Below are positions 1-9,764 of a DNA stretch of 44,234 bases, piece by piece (position 1 is the stretch's first letter; each line of letters starts with the position of its first letter). The stretch is from Tepidicaulis marinus (GTDB taxonomy: Bacteria; Pseudomonadota; Alphaproteobacteria; Parvibaculales; Parvibaculaceae). Below the pieces are notes generated by a model that saw nothing but the letters and a program-made list of their open reading frames with translations, was not told the DNA's origin and did not search any database. The stretch spans positions 1 to 44,234 of the forward strand of contig NZ_BBIO01000021.1 in assembly GCF_000739695.1 (NCBI RefSeq). Direction: 5' to 3'. A program made the translations under genes and the position numbers.

Positions 1-596
1 TCATCGAGGACGGGGTTTACACGAGGCTCACCGAGCCTCAGCGCCCGCTTGCCGCTTTCACGCCGGAGCGCGCGCTTCTCGTTTCCAGCCTGTCGAAAAC
101 CGTGGCGCCGGGGCTGCGCTACGGCATGGTGCTCTGCCCGCCGCGCCTTGCAGAGCGCGCCCGCGCCGCCCAGCACGCGCTTGCCCAGGGCCTGCCCGCC
201 ATCACCATCGCCATGGGCACGCATCTTTTGCGCAGCGGCGAAGCCGCGCGCCTTGCGGGCCTTCAACAGAAAGAATGCCGCGCCCGCAATGCGCTCGCCC
301 GCGAAACGCTGGGCGCTTATCTCACACGCCCACATCCCGACAGCCCCCATCTTTGGATCGAATTGCCGGAACCCTGGCAGCGCGAGGGCCATGCTTATGC
401 CTTTGTGGAAGCGGCAAGAGAGCGCGGCGTCGCGCTTGCCGCCGATGCTGATTTTGCCATTGCCGCCCCGCCGCCCCGTGCGCATATCCGCTTGGCGCTC
501 GGCGCGCCGGAAAGCCGGGCGCTTCTGGAAGAAGGCCTTGCCCGCATCAAAACCTTGCTGGAAGACGGGCCCCTTGCCCGCCGCGATTTGACGTAA
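1..596 (+). CDS. MocR-type PLP-dependent aminotransferase-like regulator, 3' part
   Basis: This is the C-terminal part (197 residues, open from base 3) of a fold-type I PLP enzyme whose 5' end lies outside the window. The stretch SSLSKTVAPGLRYG near residues 32-45 of the fragment carries the PLP Schiff-base lysine in an S-x-S-K context, followed by the GLRxG sequence common in MocR proteins (GntR winged helix fused to an aminotransferase-like domain). The C-terminus has the usual small-domain pattern with an HIRLALG segment. MocR proteins usually sense a PLP-related ligand and regulate a neighbouring gene rather than catalyse. The N-terminal DNA-binding domain cannot be seen here, so a plain aminotransferase remains possible. 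The gene is convergent with thiD, with 7 bases between the stop codons. Confidence 0.75.
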   Translation, partial: IEDGVYTRLTEPQRPLAAFTPERALLVSSLSKTVAPGLRYGMVLCPPRLAERARAAQHALAQGLPAITIAMGTHLLRSGEAARLAGLQQKECRARNALARETLGAYLTRPHPDSPHLWIELPEPWQREGHAYAFVEAARERGVALAADADFAIAAPPPRAHIRLALGAPESRALLEEGLARIKTLLEDGPLARRDLT

Positions 597-603
597 AAGC
601 GCC

Positions 604-1416
604 TCACTCGCCTTGCGAAAACGTAAAGCCGTGATTGAGCGGCCCATGCCCGCCGCCGAAACCGGGGGCAAGGGCAATCGCCTCATGCACATAATCGCGC
701 GCCTGAAGAACGGCCTCCGTTAGATCGAGCCCGAAGGAAAGCCCCGCCGCAATGGCCGAGGCCAGCGTGCAGCCCGTGCCGTGGGTGTGGCGCGTGTCGA
801 TGCGCGGGCTTGTCATGACTTGAATGGTCTCGCCCGTCACGAGCACGTCCTGCACCGTCTCGCCCGTGCCATGGCCGCCTTTGACGAGGACGGCGAGCGC
901 CCCCATTTCCAAAATCGCCTCGCCCGCGCGTTTTTGCTCTTCCACGCTTTCCACCTGAAGGCCCGTCAGCGCCGCCGCTTCGGGCATATTGGGCGTGACG
1001 ATATCGGCAAAAGGAAAGAGCGCTTTTTTAAGCGCATCGATGGCGGAAGGTTCCAAAAGCGGGCTGCCGCCCTTCGCCACCATCACCGGATCGACGATGA
1101 GCGCGGCGGGCGCATCATAGGCATCGGCTTCTTCGGCCACCGCTTCGATCACCTCCGCCGTTGCCAGCATGCCGGTCTTGATCGCATCGGCGCCGATATC
1201 CCCCAGCACCGCCTTCATCTGAGCACGGATGATATGAACCGGCACGGGAAAGACGTCCTTGACGCCGTGCGTGTCCTGCACGGTCAGCGCCGTGATCGCG
1301 GTTGCCGCATAAGCGCCAAGCGCCGTGATGGTCTTGATATCGGCCTGAATGCCCGCGCCGCCGCCGCTATCGGACCCGGCCACCGCCAGCACCCTGCCTT
1401 TGAATTCATCGTTCAT
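604..1416 (-). CDS. thiD: Hydroxymethylpyrimidine/phosphomethylpyrimidine kinase ThiD
   Basis: ThiD phosphorylates HMP to HMP-P and then HMP-PP, the pyrimidine half of thiamine, in the cytoplasm. The 270-residue product has the family N-terminus VAGSDSGGGAGIQADIKT (residues 12-29), where substrate and phosphate bind, the TVQDTHGV segment, and the ribokinase-fold C-terminal HGTGCTLASAI (about residues 212-222) with the anion hole and catalytic region. Length matches the bifunctional kinase (about 265-270). It follows glmM on the same strand with a 241-bp gap holding a palindromic repeat, so it probably has its own promoter. No TPP-riboswitch core was recognised upstream. ThiE is encoded 28 kb away in the window, so thiamine genes are dispersed. 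Confidence 0.95.
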   Translation of the reverse strand: MNDEFKGRVLAVAGSDSGGGAGIQADIKTITALGAYAATAITALTVQDTHGVKDVFPVPVHIIRAQMKAVLGDIGADAIKTGMLATAEVIEAVAEEADAYDAPAALIVDPVMVAKGGSPLLEPSAIDALKKALFPFADIVTPNMPEAAALTGLQVESVEEQKRAGEAILEMGALAVLVKGGHGTGETVQDVLVTGETIQVMTSPRIDTRHTHGTGCTLASAIAAGLSFGLDLTEAVLQARDYVHEAIALAPGFGGGHGPLNHGFTFSQGE

Positions 1417-1541
1417 GAATGCCTGCTTTGCGAAGAGTTACCCGAGGCTAGACATAGCCGATTACGCAGGCATTGCAATGCGGCGCATTTGGAACAGAAG
1501 CGGGTGCCCTCAGACCGTCACCCTCGGGCTTACACACGCAT

Positions 1542-1635
1542 CGTCATGCCCCGCTTTATGCGGGGCATCCACGGGCAGCTTGGAAAAGCGGTCAGTAAAC
1601 AGTCATGGATGGCCCGGCCAAGCCGGGCCATGACA
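1542..1635. repeat. Composite intergenic palindromic repeat (REP-like), copy 1
   Basis: Two related imperfect palindromes face each other. Unit 1 (1542-1573) begins CGTCATGCCCCGC and ends GCGGGGCATCCACG. Unit 2 (1604-1635) begins CATGGATGGCCCGGC and ends GCCGGGCCATGACA. The reverse complement of unit 2 has the same layout as unit 1: GTCATG, GC-rich stem, CATCCA. About 30 unrelated bases separate them. The same architecture occurs at 28833-28922. It lies between glmM and thiD. Confidence 0.75.
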
Positions 1636-1657
1636 GTGTCTAAAAACCCGCCCTGCC

Positions 1658-3007
1658 TCACGCCGCCGCCGCATCCTCGATGGCGCTCACGATGTCGTTC
1701 ACCACGGCCTTGACGAGTTTTTCGTCGTCGCCCTCACCCATCACGCGGATCAGCGGTTCGGTGCCCGATTTGCGGATCACGAGACGGCCCTGGCTTGCCA
1801 GCCGCCGCTCGCCCTCGGCGATGGCTTCTTTCACCAGTGCGTTTTCCAAAGGCTCGCAATTGCGGTAGCGCACATTGCGCAGGAACTGCGGCAAGGGTTC
1901 GAAGACGTTGCAAAGCTCGCTCATCGGCTTGTCGCCGGCGCGCAGCACGGCAAGCACCTGCAGCGCCGCGATCAGCCCGTCGCCGGTGGTGGAGAAATCG
2001 GAGAGCACGATATGGCCCGACTGCTCGCCGCCGAGATTGAAGCCGTTCTCGCGCATATGCTCGACCACATAGCGGTCGCCCACTTGCGTGCGCGCCAGAT
2101 TAAGCCCGAGCCCTTTCAGATAACGCTCCAGCGCCAGGTTCGACATGATCGTCGCCACAATGCCGGGCGCGGAAAGCTGGCCTTCCTTGTGCCAGCTCTG
2201 GGCCACGAGCCCCATGATCTTGTCGCCGTCAATCACTTCGCCGTTTTCATCGCAAATGATCACGCGGTCCGCGTCCCCGTCGAGGGCGATACCGATATCC
2301 GCGCGCCGCTCGCGCACCAATTGGCCCATGCGCTCCGGCGCGGTCGAGCCGCAGCCATCATTGATGTTGAACCCGTTGGGATCGACGCCGAGCGTCACGA
2401 CTTCCGCGCCAAGTTCCCAAAGCGCCGTGGGCGCCACTTTGTAGGCAGCGCCATTCGCGCAGTCGATCACGACGCGCACGCCTTCCAGGCTCAGCTGTTT
2501 GGGGAAAGTGCGCTTGGCAAATTCGATATAGCGGGCCTGGGCATCGTCGATGCGCTTTGCCCGGCCAAGCTCGCGCGGCCCGGCCAGATAATCGTTGAGC
2601 CCATTATCCATCATATGTTCGATCTCAAGCTCCACCTCATCGGAGAGCTTGTAACCGTCGGGCCCGAAAAGCTTGATGCCATTATCTTCGAAGGAATTAT
2701 GCGAGGCGGAAATCATCACCCCGAGATCCGCCCGGAGCGAGCGCGTCAGCATCGCCACCGCAGGCGTCGGCACCGGGCCGAACTGGAAAACGTCCATACC
2801 CGCCGAGGTAAAGCCTGAGACCAGCGCCGATTCCAGCATATAGCCGGAAAGGCGCGTGTCCTTGCCGATCACCACCCGGTGGCGGTAATCGCCGCGCTTG
2901 AATTTACGCCCGGCGGCAAGCCCGACGCGCAGCGCCGTTTCAGCAGTCATCGGCTTTTCATTCGCCTTACCGCGGATTCCGTCTGTACCGAAATATTTGC
3001 GAGACAT
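1658..3007 (-). CDS. glmM: Phosphoglucosamine mutase GlmM
   Basis: GlmM converts glucosamine-6-phosphate to glucosamine-1-phosphate on the route to UDP-GlcNAc, and hence to peptidoglycan and lipid A. The start is set at ATG 3007 ([13 protein letters not shown]), because the upstream in-frame GTG adds only two residues and the family begins this way; the product is then 449 residues, the normal length. Visible motifs are FGTDGIRG at the N-terminus, the phospho-serine loop ISASHN (catalytic Ser near residue 102), the metal loop DGDADR near residue 245, the sugar-binding GGEQSGH near 328, and the C-terminal phosphate-binding [12 protein letters not shown]. It lies 116 bases downstream of folP on the same strand, the ftsH-folP-glmM order also seen in enterobacteria. 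A glmM remnant also accompanies the mobile sul2 gene, which matters given the Sul-like folP here. Confidence 0.97.
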   Translation of the reverse strand: MSRKYFGTDGIRGKANEKPMTAETALRVGLAAGRKFKRGDYRHRVVIGKDTRLSGYMLESALVSGFTSAGMDVFQFGPVPTPAVAMLTRSLRADLGVMISASHNSFEDNGIKLFGPDGYKLSDEVELEIEHMMDNGLNDYLAGPRELGRAKRIDDAQARYIEFAKRTFPKQLSLEGVRVVIDCANGAAYKVAPTALWELGAEVVTLGVDPNGFNINDGCGSTAPERMGQLVRERRADIGIALDGDADRVIICDENGEVIDGDKIMGLVAQSWHKEGQLSAPGIVATIMSNLALERYLKGLGLNLARTQVGDRYVVEHMRENGFNLGGEQSGHIVLSDFSTTGDGLIAALQVLAVLRAGDKPMSELCNVFEPLPQFLRNVRYRNCEPLENALVKEAIAEGERRLASQGRLVIRKSGTEPLIRVMGEGDDEKLVKAVVNDIVSAIEDAAAA

Positions 3008-3123
3008 CCCCACTCAACTCGTTCTTACAATTTCCCCCCGGCCCGCTTTCACCGGCCGATTTGAGGCACAGTATACCCACGCAGCCATGAGCGCACACTT
3101 AACGTTTTATTGCTGAATATGTC

Positions 3124-3966
3124 TCAATCCGCCTTATTTTTGGCTGATTCCAACGCGTTTTGCACCAAAAGTCCGTCTTTGAGCGCACCTGCGTCATGGG
3201 TGCGGATGTAATCGGCCCCGGCGCGGGCGGCATATAGCTCGGCGGCCAGGCTCGCCGGGCCCGCCTCGCCCACGGCCCGGCCCGTCATGGCTCTGAGGAA
3301 TGATTTCCGCGAGACGGAGACAAGCATCGGCAGGCCGAAGCGTTCTTTGAGCCGCCCCACCATGGCGAGCGCCCTGATCGACGGCTCGGGCGCATTGCCG
3401 AGGAAAAACCCCATGCCGGGGTCAAGGATGATTTGCCCGCGCGCCACCCCGCCTGCCTCCAACGCCTCCAGCCGCGCCTCGAAAAAACGGCAGATGTGAT
3501 CGAGAATATCCCCTTCCGGCGCCGCTTCCCGCGTCGCTTTGCTTTTTACTTGCCCCTTTGCCTGGATCGCATGCATGAGAATGAGTTTGGCTTTCGAGGC
3601 GGCAAGCTCGGGATAAATCGCCTCATGGGCAAAGCCGTGAATATCGTTGAGAAAGGCCGCGCCCTTCGACAGCGCGAAAAGCTGTACCTCAGGATGGAAC
3701 GTATCGACGGACAGCGTCGCCCCCGCCGCCGAAAGCGCCGCCATCACCGGCTCCAGGCGGCGGATTTCTTCCTCCGGCGAAACATCGCCTGCATCGGGAT
3801 GGCTGGAAGCCGCGCCGAGATCGAGAATATCCGCCCCCGCCGCCATCAGCGCGCGCCCATGGGCGATGGCCTTTTCCGGATCGAGAAACTTGCCCCCGTC
3901 GGAAAAAGAATCCTCCGTGATATTGACGATGCCCAGTATCCCCGGGCGCTGCGCTGCCTTGCTCAT
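3124..3966 (-). CDS. folP: Dihydropteroate synthase, Sul1/Sul2-like
   Basis: DHPS condenses p-aminobenzoate with hydroxymethyl-dihydropterin pyrophosphate and is the sulfonamide target. The 280-residue TIM barrel shows ITEDSFSDGG (16-25), DTFHPE (88-93), LNDIHGF (106-112), MHAIQ (131-135), DPGMGFFLGNAPEPS (182-196), SVSRKSF (217-223) and RTHD (255-258). The usual pABA-loop GGESTRPG is replaced by GAASSHPD (51-58), so the Arg equivalent to E. coli R63 is His56. These blocks match what I recall of Sul1 (TEDSFFDE, PAASHPDA, LNDIQGF, DPGMGFFLSPAPETS, SVSRKSFLG, GPASLAAEL) much better than E. coli FolP. The loop after MH is also longer than in E. coli. It sits at the normal chromosomal site between ftsH and glmM, so it is probably the sole housekeeping DHPS, and intrinsic sulfonamide insensitivity is inferred. 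No strong Shine-Dalgarno is seen before the ATG. Confidence 0.95.
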   Translation of the reverse strand: MSKAAQRPGILGIVNITEDSFSDGGKFLDPEKAIAHGRALMAAGADILDLGAASSHPDAGDVSPEEEIRRLEPVMAALSAAGATLSVDTFHPEVQLFALSKGAAFLNDIHGFAHEAIYPELAASKAKLILMHAIQAKGQVKSKATREAAPEGDILDHICRFFEARLEALEAGGVARGQIILDPGMGFFLGNAPEPSIRALAMVGRLKERFGLPMLVSVSRKSFLRAMTGRAVGEAGPASLAAELYAARAGADYIRTHDAGALKDGLLVQNALESAKNKAD

Positions 3967-4013
3967 GCCAAGGACCTAGCACGGCTCCCGATACGGCGCC
4001 ATATGGCTGAGCA

Positions 4014-4124
4014 CCCCCTCACCCAACCCTCTCCCCCAGGGGAGAGGGCTTTAGCAAACCCCCTCGCCCCCTTTAGGGGGAGAGGGAGGGGCCCATCGCG
4101 CCAAGCGATGGGAGGGTGAGGGGG
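4014..4124. repeat. 111-bp cruciform-type intergenic repeat
   Basis: Outer arms CCCCCTCACCC (4014-4024) and GGGTGAGGGGG (4114-4124) are exact reverse complements. They enclose three further hairpins: CCCTCTCCCC/GGGGAGAGGG (4027-4048), a CCCTC-CCCCC/GGGGG-GAGGG hairpin with one mismatch (4061-4086), and CCCATCGC/GCGATGGG (4092-4112). The folded shape is a four-way junction. It resembles the C-rich palindromic repeats scattered between genes in many proteobacteria. It lies between the ftsH terminator and folP. Confidence 0.7.
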
Positions 4125-4149
4125 CCCGCCACAACTTAAAGAGGGGGTC

Positions 4150-4187
4150 CAAAACAAAAAAGGCGGCGCCGAAGCACCGCCTTTCTC
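4150..4187 (-). terminator. Intrinsic terminator of ftsH
   Basis: On the minus strand a hairpin AAAGGCGGTGC-TTCG-GCGCCGCCTTT, with a stable tetraloop, is followed directly by TTTTTGTTTT. It starts 27 bases after the ftsH stop codon and should separate ftsH from folP. Confidence 0.85.
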
Positions 4188-4213
4188 AATCACTCGATAG
4201 AACTTATGTCCGC

Positions 4214-6127
<1,914 letters not shown>

Positions 6128-6198
6128 CCGTTTGACCTTCCGATGTAAGCCCCGCGCGCCCGGCGGCGTTTGGAGGCTTTCTTAGAGTTCTTCTAACT

Positions 6199-6285
6199 AC
6201 TGTAGAGAAGATAGGAACAGAAAGGCAATTTACCAGACTTGAGCCTCTACTTCATCTTCTCCCCCTGCCTGTATCTTCTCCCCCC
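6199..6285 (-). promoter_or_regulatory. Possible ftsH promoter and upstream direct repeat
   Basis: On the minus strand TTGCCT (6223-6228) and TACAGT (6199-6204) are 18 bases apart, a weak sigma-70-like pair about 75 bases before ftsH. Further upstream, GGGGGAGAAGAT occurs twice, 19 bases apart (6254-6265 and 6273-6284). The role of the direct repeat is unknown. The promoter call is tentative. Confidence 0.25.
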
Positions 6286-6347
6286 ACCAGTGCCCCATCT
6301 TAGCCAATTGAGGGCAAGCGGGGGTAAATCTCCCGTCAGATTTCCGT

Positions 6348-7679
6348 TCAGACGTCCATTTCGCGCGCCATGCGCAATCCCGCGTCCCAGATCGGCTCAC
6401 AAAGGATGCCCGAGGCCCCCTTTGCCCGGACCCCGGCAAGAGGCGCAGCAAAAAACCTGCCAGCCCGCCGCATCATCGGCCCGGCCATCAGCGCCTTGCG
6501 CGCCGGGCCGGTGGGCAGCGCCGTCCCTGCCTCTTTCAGGGCTCTCAAACCTTCCTGGCCGAGCGGGCCGATTTCGAGCCCGGAGCGCAAGGCTTCCGCT
6601 TTGAGTAAAAAGCGCCCGTCCCACACCGCCTGTTTGCCCGGCAAAACGGCAATATCCGGGGCAATGGCCGCAAATTCGCGCCAGATCACCGCCCCGCCCT
6701 TTTTGCCGGCGCTGTTGTCCTCGGCAATGACACAGCCATGCAGCGTGCGCCCCTTGCCGAGCTTGCCGCGCAGGAAAGCATGATAGGCCGTTTCCAGCGC
6801 CTCCAAACGCGGCGGATAGACGCTGCCGCTGACCGCGCGCAAAAGCTGCGCAAAGGCGGAAAGACCGGTTTCCTCGAAGGGTTTTCCCCAGGCCGCCCGG
6901 TCGATCCGGCAAAACCCGTATGGATGACGCGTCACGGCGCGGGCGATAAGCGCATCGCGCTGCGCCTCCAGCACCTCCCCGGCGCGGGCCATATGCCGGG
7001 CCGTCGCCACAAGGCGCTCCGTGCCAAGCCCCAGCTCTTCCAAGAGCGGCAGGGCCTTGCGGACTTTCACCCGCAAAAAGCCGGCATCCTCATTGCTCGG
7101 ATCGTCGATATAGGCCTGATCATGGGCTTTGAGCACCGCCTCGAGCCGGGCGCGCGGCACGCTGAGAAGCGGGCGCAGGAGCCGCATTCCCTCCCGCTCC
7201 GAAACGGGCTTCATCGCGGCAAGGCCCGCAACGCCGCTGCCACGCTGAAGGCGCATCAAAAAGGTCTCGGCCTGATCTTCCAGATGATGGGCAAGCAAAA
7301 GATCGCGGATGCCGCGCGAGGCCGCCCATTCGCCCATAAGCCTGTAACGGGCGGTCCGCGCCTCGGCCTGAATATCGGCGGAGGGTTTTTCACCTTCCCA
7401 GCGCAAGATCCGGTGCGCAAGGCCGAGGGCGCGCATCCAGCGGCCCACTTGCCGCGCCTCGCGTGCCGCTTCTTGGCGCAGGCCATGATCGACGCTGAGA
7501 ACGAAGACCTGCGGTACAGGCAGTTTCTTCTCCTCCCGCCAGCGCAGCCATCCGGCCACCAGCACCGCAAGCGCCATGGAATCGCGCCCGCCCGAAACCC
7601 CGAGCGCCAATCGCGCGCCGGGCTCCAGCGGTTTCATCAGCCGGTCGAAAGCGGCAGGGGTGAGCGGACGGGCGCTCAT
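6348..7679 (-). CDS. tilS: tRNA(Ile)-lysidine synthetase TilS
   Basis: TilS adds lysine to C34 of tRNA-Ile(CAU), switching its decoding from AUG to AUA; it is essential in the cytoplasm. The N-terminal PP-loop SGGRDS (residues 29-34) binds ATP, and the family motif LLLAHHLEDQAETFLMRLQRG (wording shortened in this note to HHLEDQAET) lies near residue 131. The RGSGVAGLAAM segment follows. The product is 443 residues, usual for the family. It lies 19 bases after cpoB on the same strand, the standard alphaproteobacterial tol-cpoB-tilS-ftsH order. The start ATG has no obvious Shine-Dalgarno, which is compatible with coupling to cpoB. Confidence 0.95.
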   Translation of the reverse strand: MSARPLTPAAFDRLMKPLEPGARLALGVSGGRDSMALAVLVAGWLRWREEKKLPVPQVFVLSVDHGLRQEAAREARQVGRWMRALGLAHRILRWEGEKPSADIQAEARTARYRLMGEWAASRGIRDLLLAHHLEDQAETFLMRLQRGSGVAGLAAMKPVSEREGMRLLRPLLSVPRARLEAVLKAHDQAYIDDPSNEDAGFLRVKVRKALPLLEELGLGTERLVATARHMARAGEVLEAQRDALIARAVTRHPYGFCRIDRAAWGKPFEETGLSAFAQLLRAVSGSVYPPRLEALETAYHAFLRGKLGKGRTLHGCVIAEDNSAGKKGGAVIWREFAAIAPDIAVLPGKQAVWDGRFLLKAEALRSGLEIGPLGQEGLRALKEAGTALPTGPARKALMAGPMMRRAGRFFAAPLAGVRAKGASGILCEPIWDAGLRMAREMDV

Positions 7680-7698
7680 GCCGGGCGCCAGCGCGGCA

Positions 7699-8736
7699 TC
7701 AGCATCCTGCGCGCTGCTTTTCCAGCTCGGCGCGCTGAATGACCGATTGCGAGGCGGAGGGGAAACGGCGCTTCAGCTCGTTCATCGTCGCGCAGGCCGC
7801 ATCTTTCTGGCCGAGCGCGGAAAGCGTGATGCCGAGCTTCAGCAAGCTGTCCGGCGCCTTGGGCGAGGCTTCGTAGGTCGTATAGCCTTTCAAAAAGGCG
7901 TCCGCCGCCTGCTTATAGTCGCCGCGCACATAATAGGTCTCGCCCAGCCAGTACTGCGCATTCCCGGCAAGCTGGTCGTTCGGATAAAGCTCGAGGAACT
8001 TGTCGAAATTGACCCGCGCCGCCTCGAACTCGCCGCGTTTGAGAAGATCGATGGAAGCGTCATAGGCATCCTTGGGCGAGGTCGCGCCGATAACGGCGGC
8101 GGCCGTTTGCGCCGGTCCGCCCGAAGCGGCCTCACCGCTTTCATTTTGCCCGCCCGTTGCACGTGCCGCAGCACCCGCCGCAGCACTGGCGCCGCCGGCC
8201 AGGGGATCGGCGGACTGGGACAGCGTGCCGAGCGTGCGCGGGCCTTGCGCGGCAGCGCTCGCATCGGCAGTGGCGCCATTGCCGTCCGGCGGCGTCAATT
8301 TCACCTGTCCGCCAGCCTGAGAACCGGCGGAAGCCTGAGCGCCGCCCCCGCCCTCAAGCTCCTGAAAACGGAACTCCACATCTTCCATGAAACGGGAGAG
8401 TTGCTCTTTGGTCTGACGAATATCGAAGGAAAGTTTTTCGATGCGTCCGTTCATCTCGCGCAGGCTCGTTTCCACTTCCTGCAGACGCAGCGTCACATCG
8501 CCCGCGCTTGCCGGATCGGAACTGTAAGAGGAAGAAGAGCCGCTCCCCGAGCCGCCGCGATAGGTCTGGCGCTGCAGGTCGAGCATATCCTGCTCGATTT
8601 TTTCCAGCCGGTTGTTGAGCCCGCGCAAATCGCTGCTCGGGTCGGCGGCAAGCGGGCCTGCAAAACTGGCGGCCAGAAGCAGGCTTGCACCTGCCGCAAG
8701 GCTCACCGACACGAATTTCCTGTCCCGCACCATCAT
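7699..8736 (-). CDS. cpoB: Cell division coordinator CpoB (YbgF)
   Basis: CpoB is a periplasmic TPR protein that links Tol-Pal activity to peptidoglycan synthesis at the septum. The open frame extends 26 codons upstream, but ATG 8736 is chosen because it has AAGG six bases upstream and opens directly into a signal peptide (MMVRDRKF, then hydrophobic SVSLAAGASLLLAASFAGPLA). The mature protein has a coiled coil with NRLEKIEQDMLDLQRQ and a second heptad stretch (roughly residues 30-115). A long Ala/Gly/Ser-rich linker follows, then C-terminal TPR repeats, with YDASIDLLKRGEFEAA and YWLGETYYVRGDYKQA marking repeats 1 and 2. It is the last tol-cluster gene. An apparent terminator lies between pal and cpoB. 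Confidence 0.93.
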   Translation of the reverse strand: MMVRDRKFVSVSLAAGASLLLAASFAGPLAADPSSDLRGLNNRLEKIEQDMLDLQRQTYRGGSGSGSSSSYSSDPASAGDVTLRLQEVETSLREMNGRIEKLSFDIRQTKEQLSRFMEDVEFRFQELEGGGGAQASAGSQAGGQVKLTPPDGNGATADASAAAQGPRTLGTLSQSADPLAGGASAAAGAAARATGGQNESGEAASGGPAQTAAAVIGATSPKDAYDASIDLLKRGEFEAARVNFDKFLELYPNDQLAGNAQYWLGETYYVRGDYKQAADAFLKGYTTYEASPKAPDSLLKLGITLSALGQKDAACATMNELKRRFPSASQSVIQRAELEKQRAGC

Positions 8737-8921
8737 CGATCCTTGCTCCGTCCCGCCAGAACTTAACTCAAGTCCCAGTTTAGTTAGGTTTTCGGCCAAA
8801 TTGAGGCCGCTCATAAAGACGTCTCATTGCCCGCAAAATGCCGTCCGCGCCGCGCCCGCGCAAGATGCGATTTATCATGGCAGCGCCCCGAAGCGGCGCG
8901 CGCAGAAGCGCCGTGCGCTTA

Positions 8922-8958
8922 CGAAAACGCCCCCGCATGCACCGGGCAGGCGGGGGCG
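8922..8958 (-). terminator. Probable terminator between pal and cpoB
   Basis: Minus-strand hairpin GCCCCCGC (8950-8957 as read on minus) with GCGGGGGC (8929-8936), 13-base loop, followed by GTTTTCG. The U-tract is short, so it may be a partial terminator that lowers cpoB transcription relative to pal. The rest of the 243-bp pal-cpoB gap shows nothing clear. Confidence 0.5.
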
Positions 8959-8979
8959 GTTGCGTCGAGCCAAGAAAAC

Positions 8980-9501
8980 TTAGCTGCCGGCGCGGTCGTT
9001 GACCACGGTCACGCCGCGGCGGTTCTGGCTCCAGCAGCTCTCATCCGAGCAAAGCGCGACGGGGCGTTCTTTGCCGTAAGAGATCGTGCGCACACGGGCC
9101 GGGTCGACACCCTGCGCCACCAGATAGTCTTTCACGGCATTGGCGCGGCGCCCGCCCAGGGCCAGGTTGTATTCACGCGTGCCGCGCTCGTCGGCATGGC
9201 CTTCGATCGTCACGGTCAGCGCGGGATACTGCTTCAGCCAGGCAGCCTGACGCTGCAGCGTCTGACGGGCTTCCGGCTTGATGTCGGAACGGTCGAGATC
9301 GAAGAACACGCGGTCGCCCACATTCACAACCAGATCCTGCTGAGTGCCCGGCGTTGCCCCGCCCGGAGCCGTTTCCGAGGAAACCGAAGACGGATTGGAT
9401 GCAGCCGAGGCGTCTTCGTCCGGCGTCGAGCTACAAGCGGCAAGAGCCAAGAATGCAGCGGCAACAGCGGTTACGCGCAGGCCTGCTTTGAGGAACGTCA
9501 T
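8980..9501 (-). CDS. pal: Peptidoglycan-associated lipoprotein Pal
   Basis: Pal is an outer-membrane lipoprotein that binds peptidoglycan and TolB. The 173-residue product has a signal peptide with lipobox LAAC (modified Cys at residue 23) followed by SST, favouring outer-membrane sorting. A short linker rich in Ser/Ala follows. The OmpA-like domain has VFFDLDRSDIKPEA, ITIEGHADERGTREYN (written TVTIEGHADERGT in the protein, about residues 95-107) with the diaminopimelate-binding Asp/Arg, and LGGRRANAVKDYL. The Shine-Dalgarno AAGGAG lies 9 bases before the ATG. The 263-bp gap from tolB suggests an extra promoter for pal. Confidence 0.97.
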   Translation of the reverse strand: MTFLKAGLRVTAVAAAFLALAACSSTPDEDASAASNPSSVSSETAPGGATPGTQQDLVVNVGDRVFFDLDRSDIKPEARQTLQRQAAWLKQYPALTVTIEGHADERGTREYNLALGGRRANAVKDYLVAQGVDPARVRTISYGKERPVALCSDESCWSQNRRGVTVVNDRAGS

Positions 9502-9764
9502 TTAGGTAGTCTCCTTAATTGCGCCATTGGCCTTTGCCGGGGCCGAATGGCTGTTCGTCACCATGACACGCCGGAAAATCCGGCAACAGCGGATTGAGTG
9601 GATCCGCTCATCCATCCCTTCAAGGCAAGCCCCGGCATTTCGGCCCAAGAGCCCTTCCTTGACATCCCGTTTAAACGTTAGCGGCCCGGGATAAGGTCCG
9701 CAACAAACGCACGGGAAATTTCATTTTTTACCTGAACCATGGTTCACAGAACCTTGGCCCGGCG
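9502..9764 (-). other. tolB-pal intergenic region with stem-loops and palindromes
   Basis: This gap is unusually long for a tol operon. It holds two adjacent perfect hairpins, GCCGGA-AAA-TCCGGC (9570-9584) and AGCGGAT/ATCCGCT with a 7-base loop (9588-9608), in what would be the pal leader. It also holds two perfect palindromes: CGTTTAAACG (9668-9677) and TGAACCATGGTTCA (9733-9746), the latter just after the tolB stop. None is followed by a U-tract on the minus strand, so they are not simple terminators. I could not define a convincing -35/-10 pair. Confidence 0.5.
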
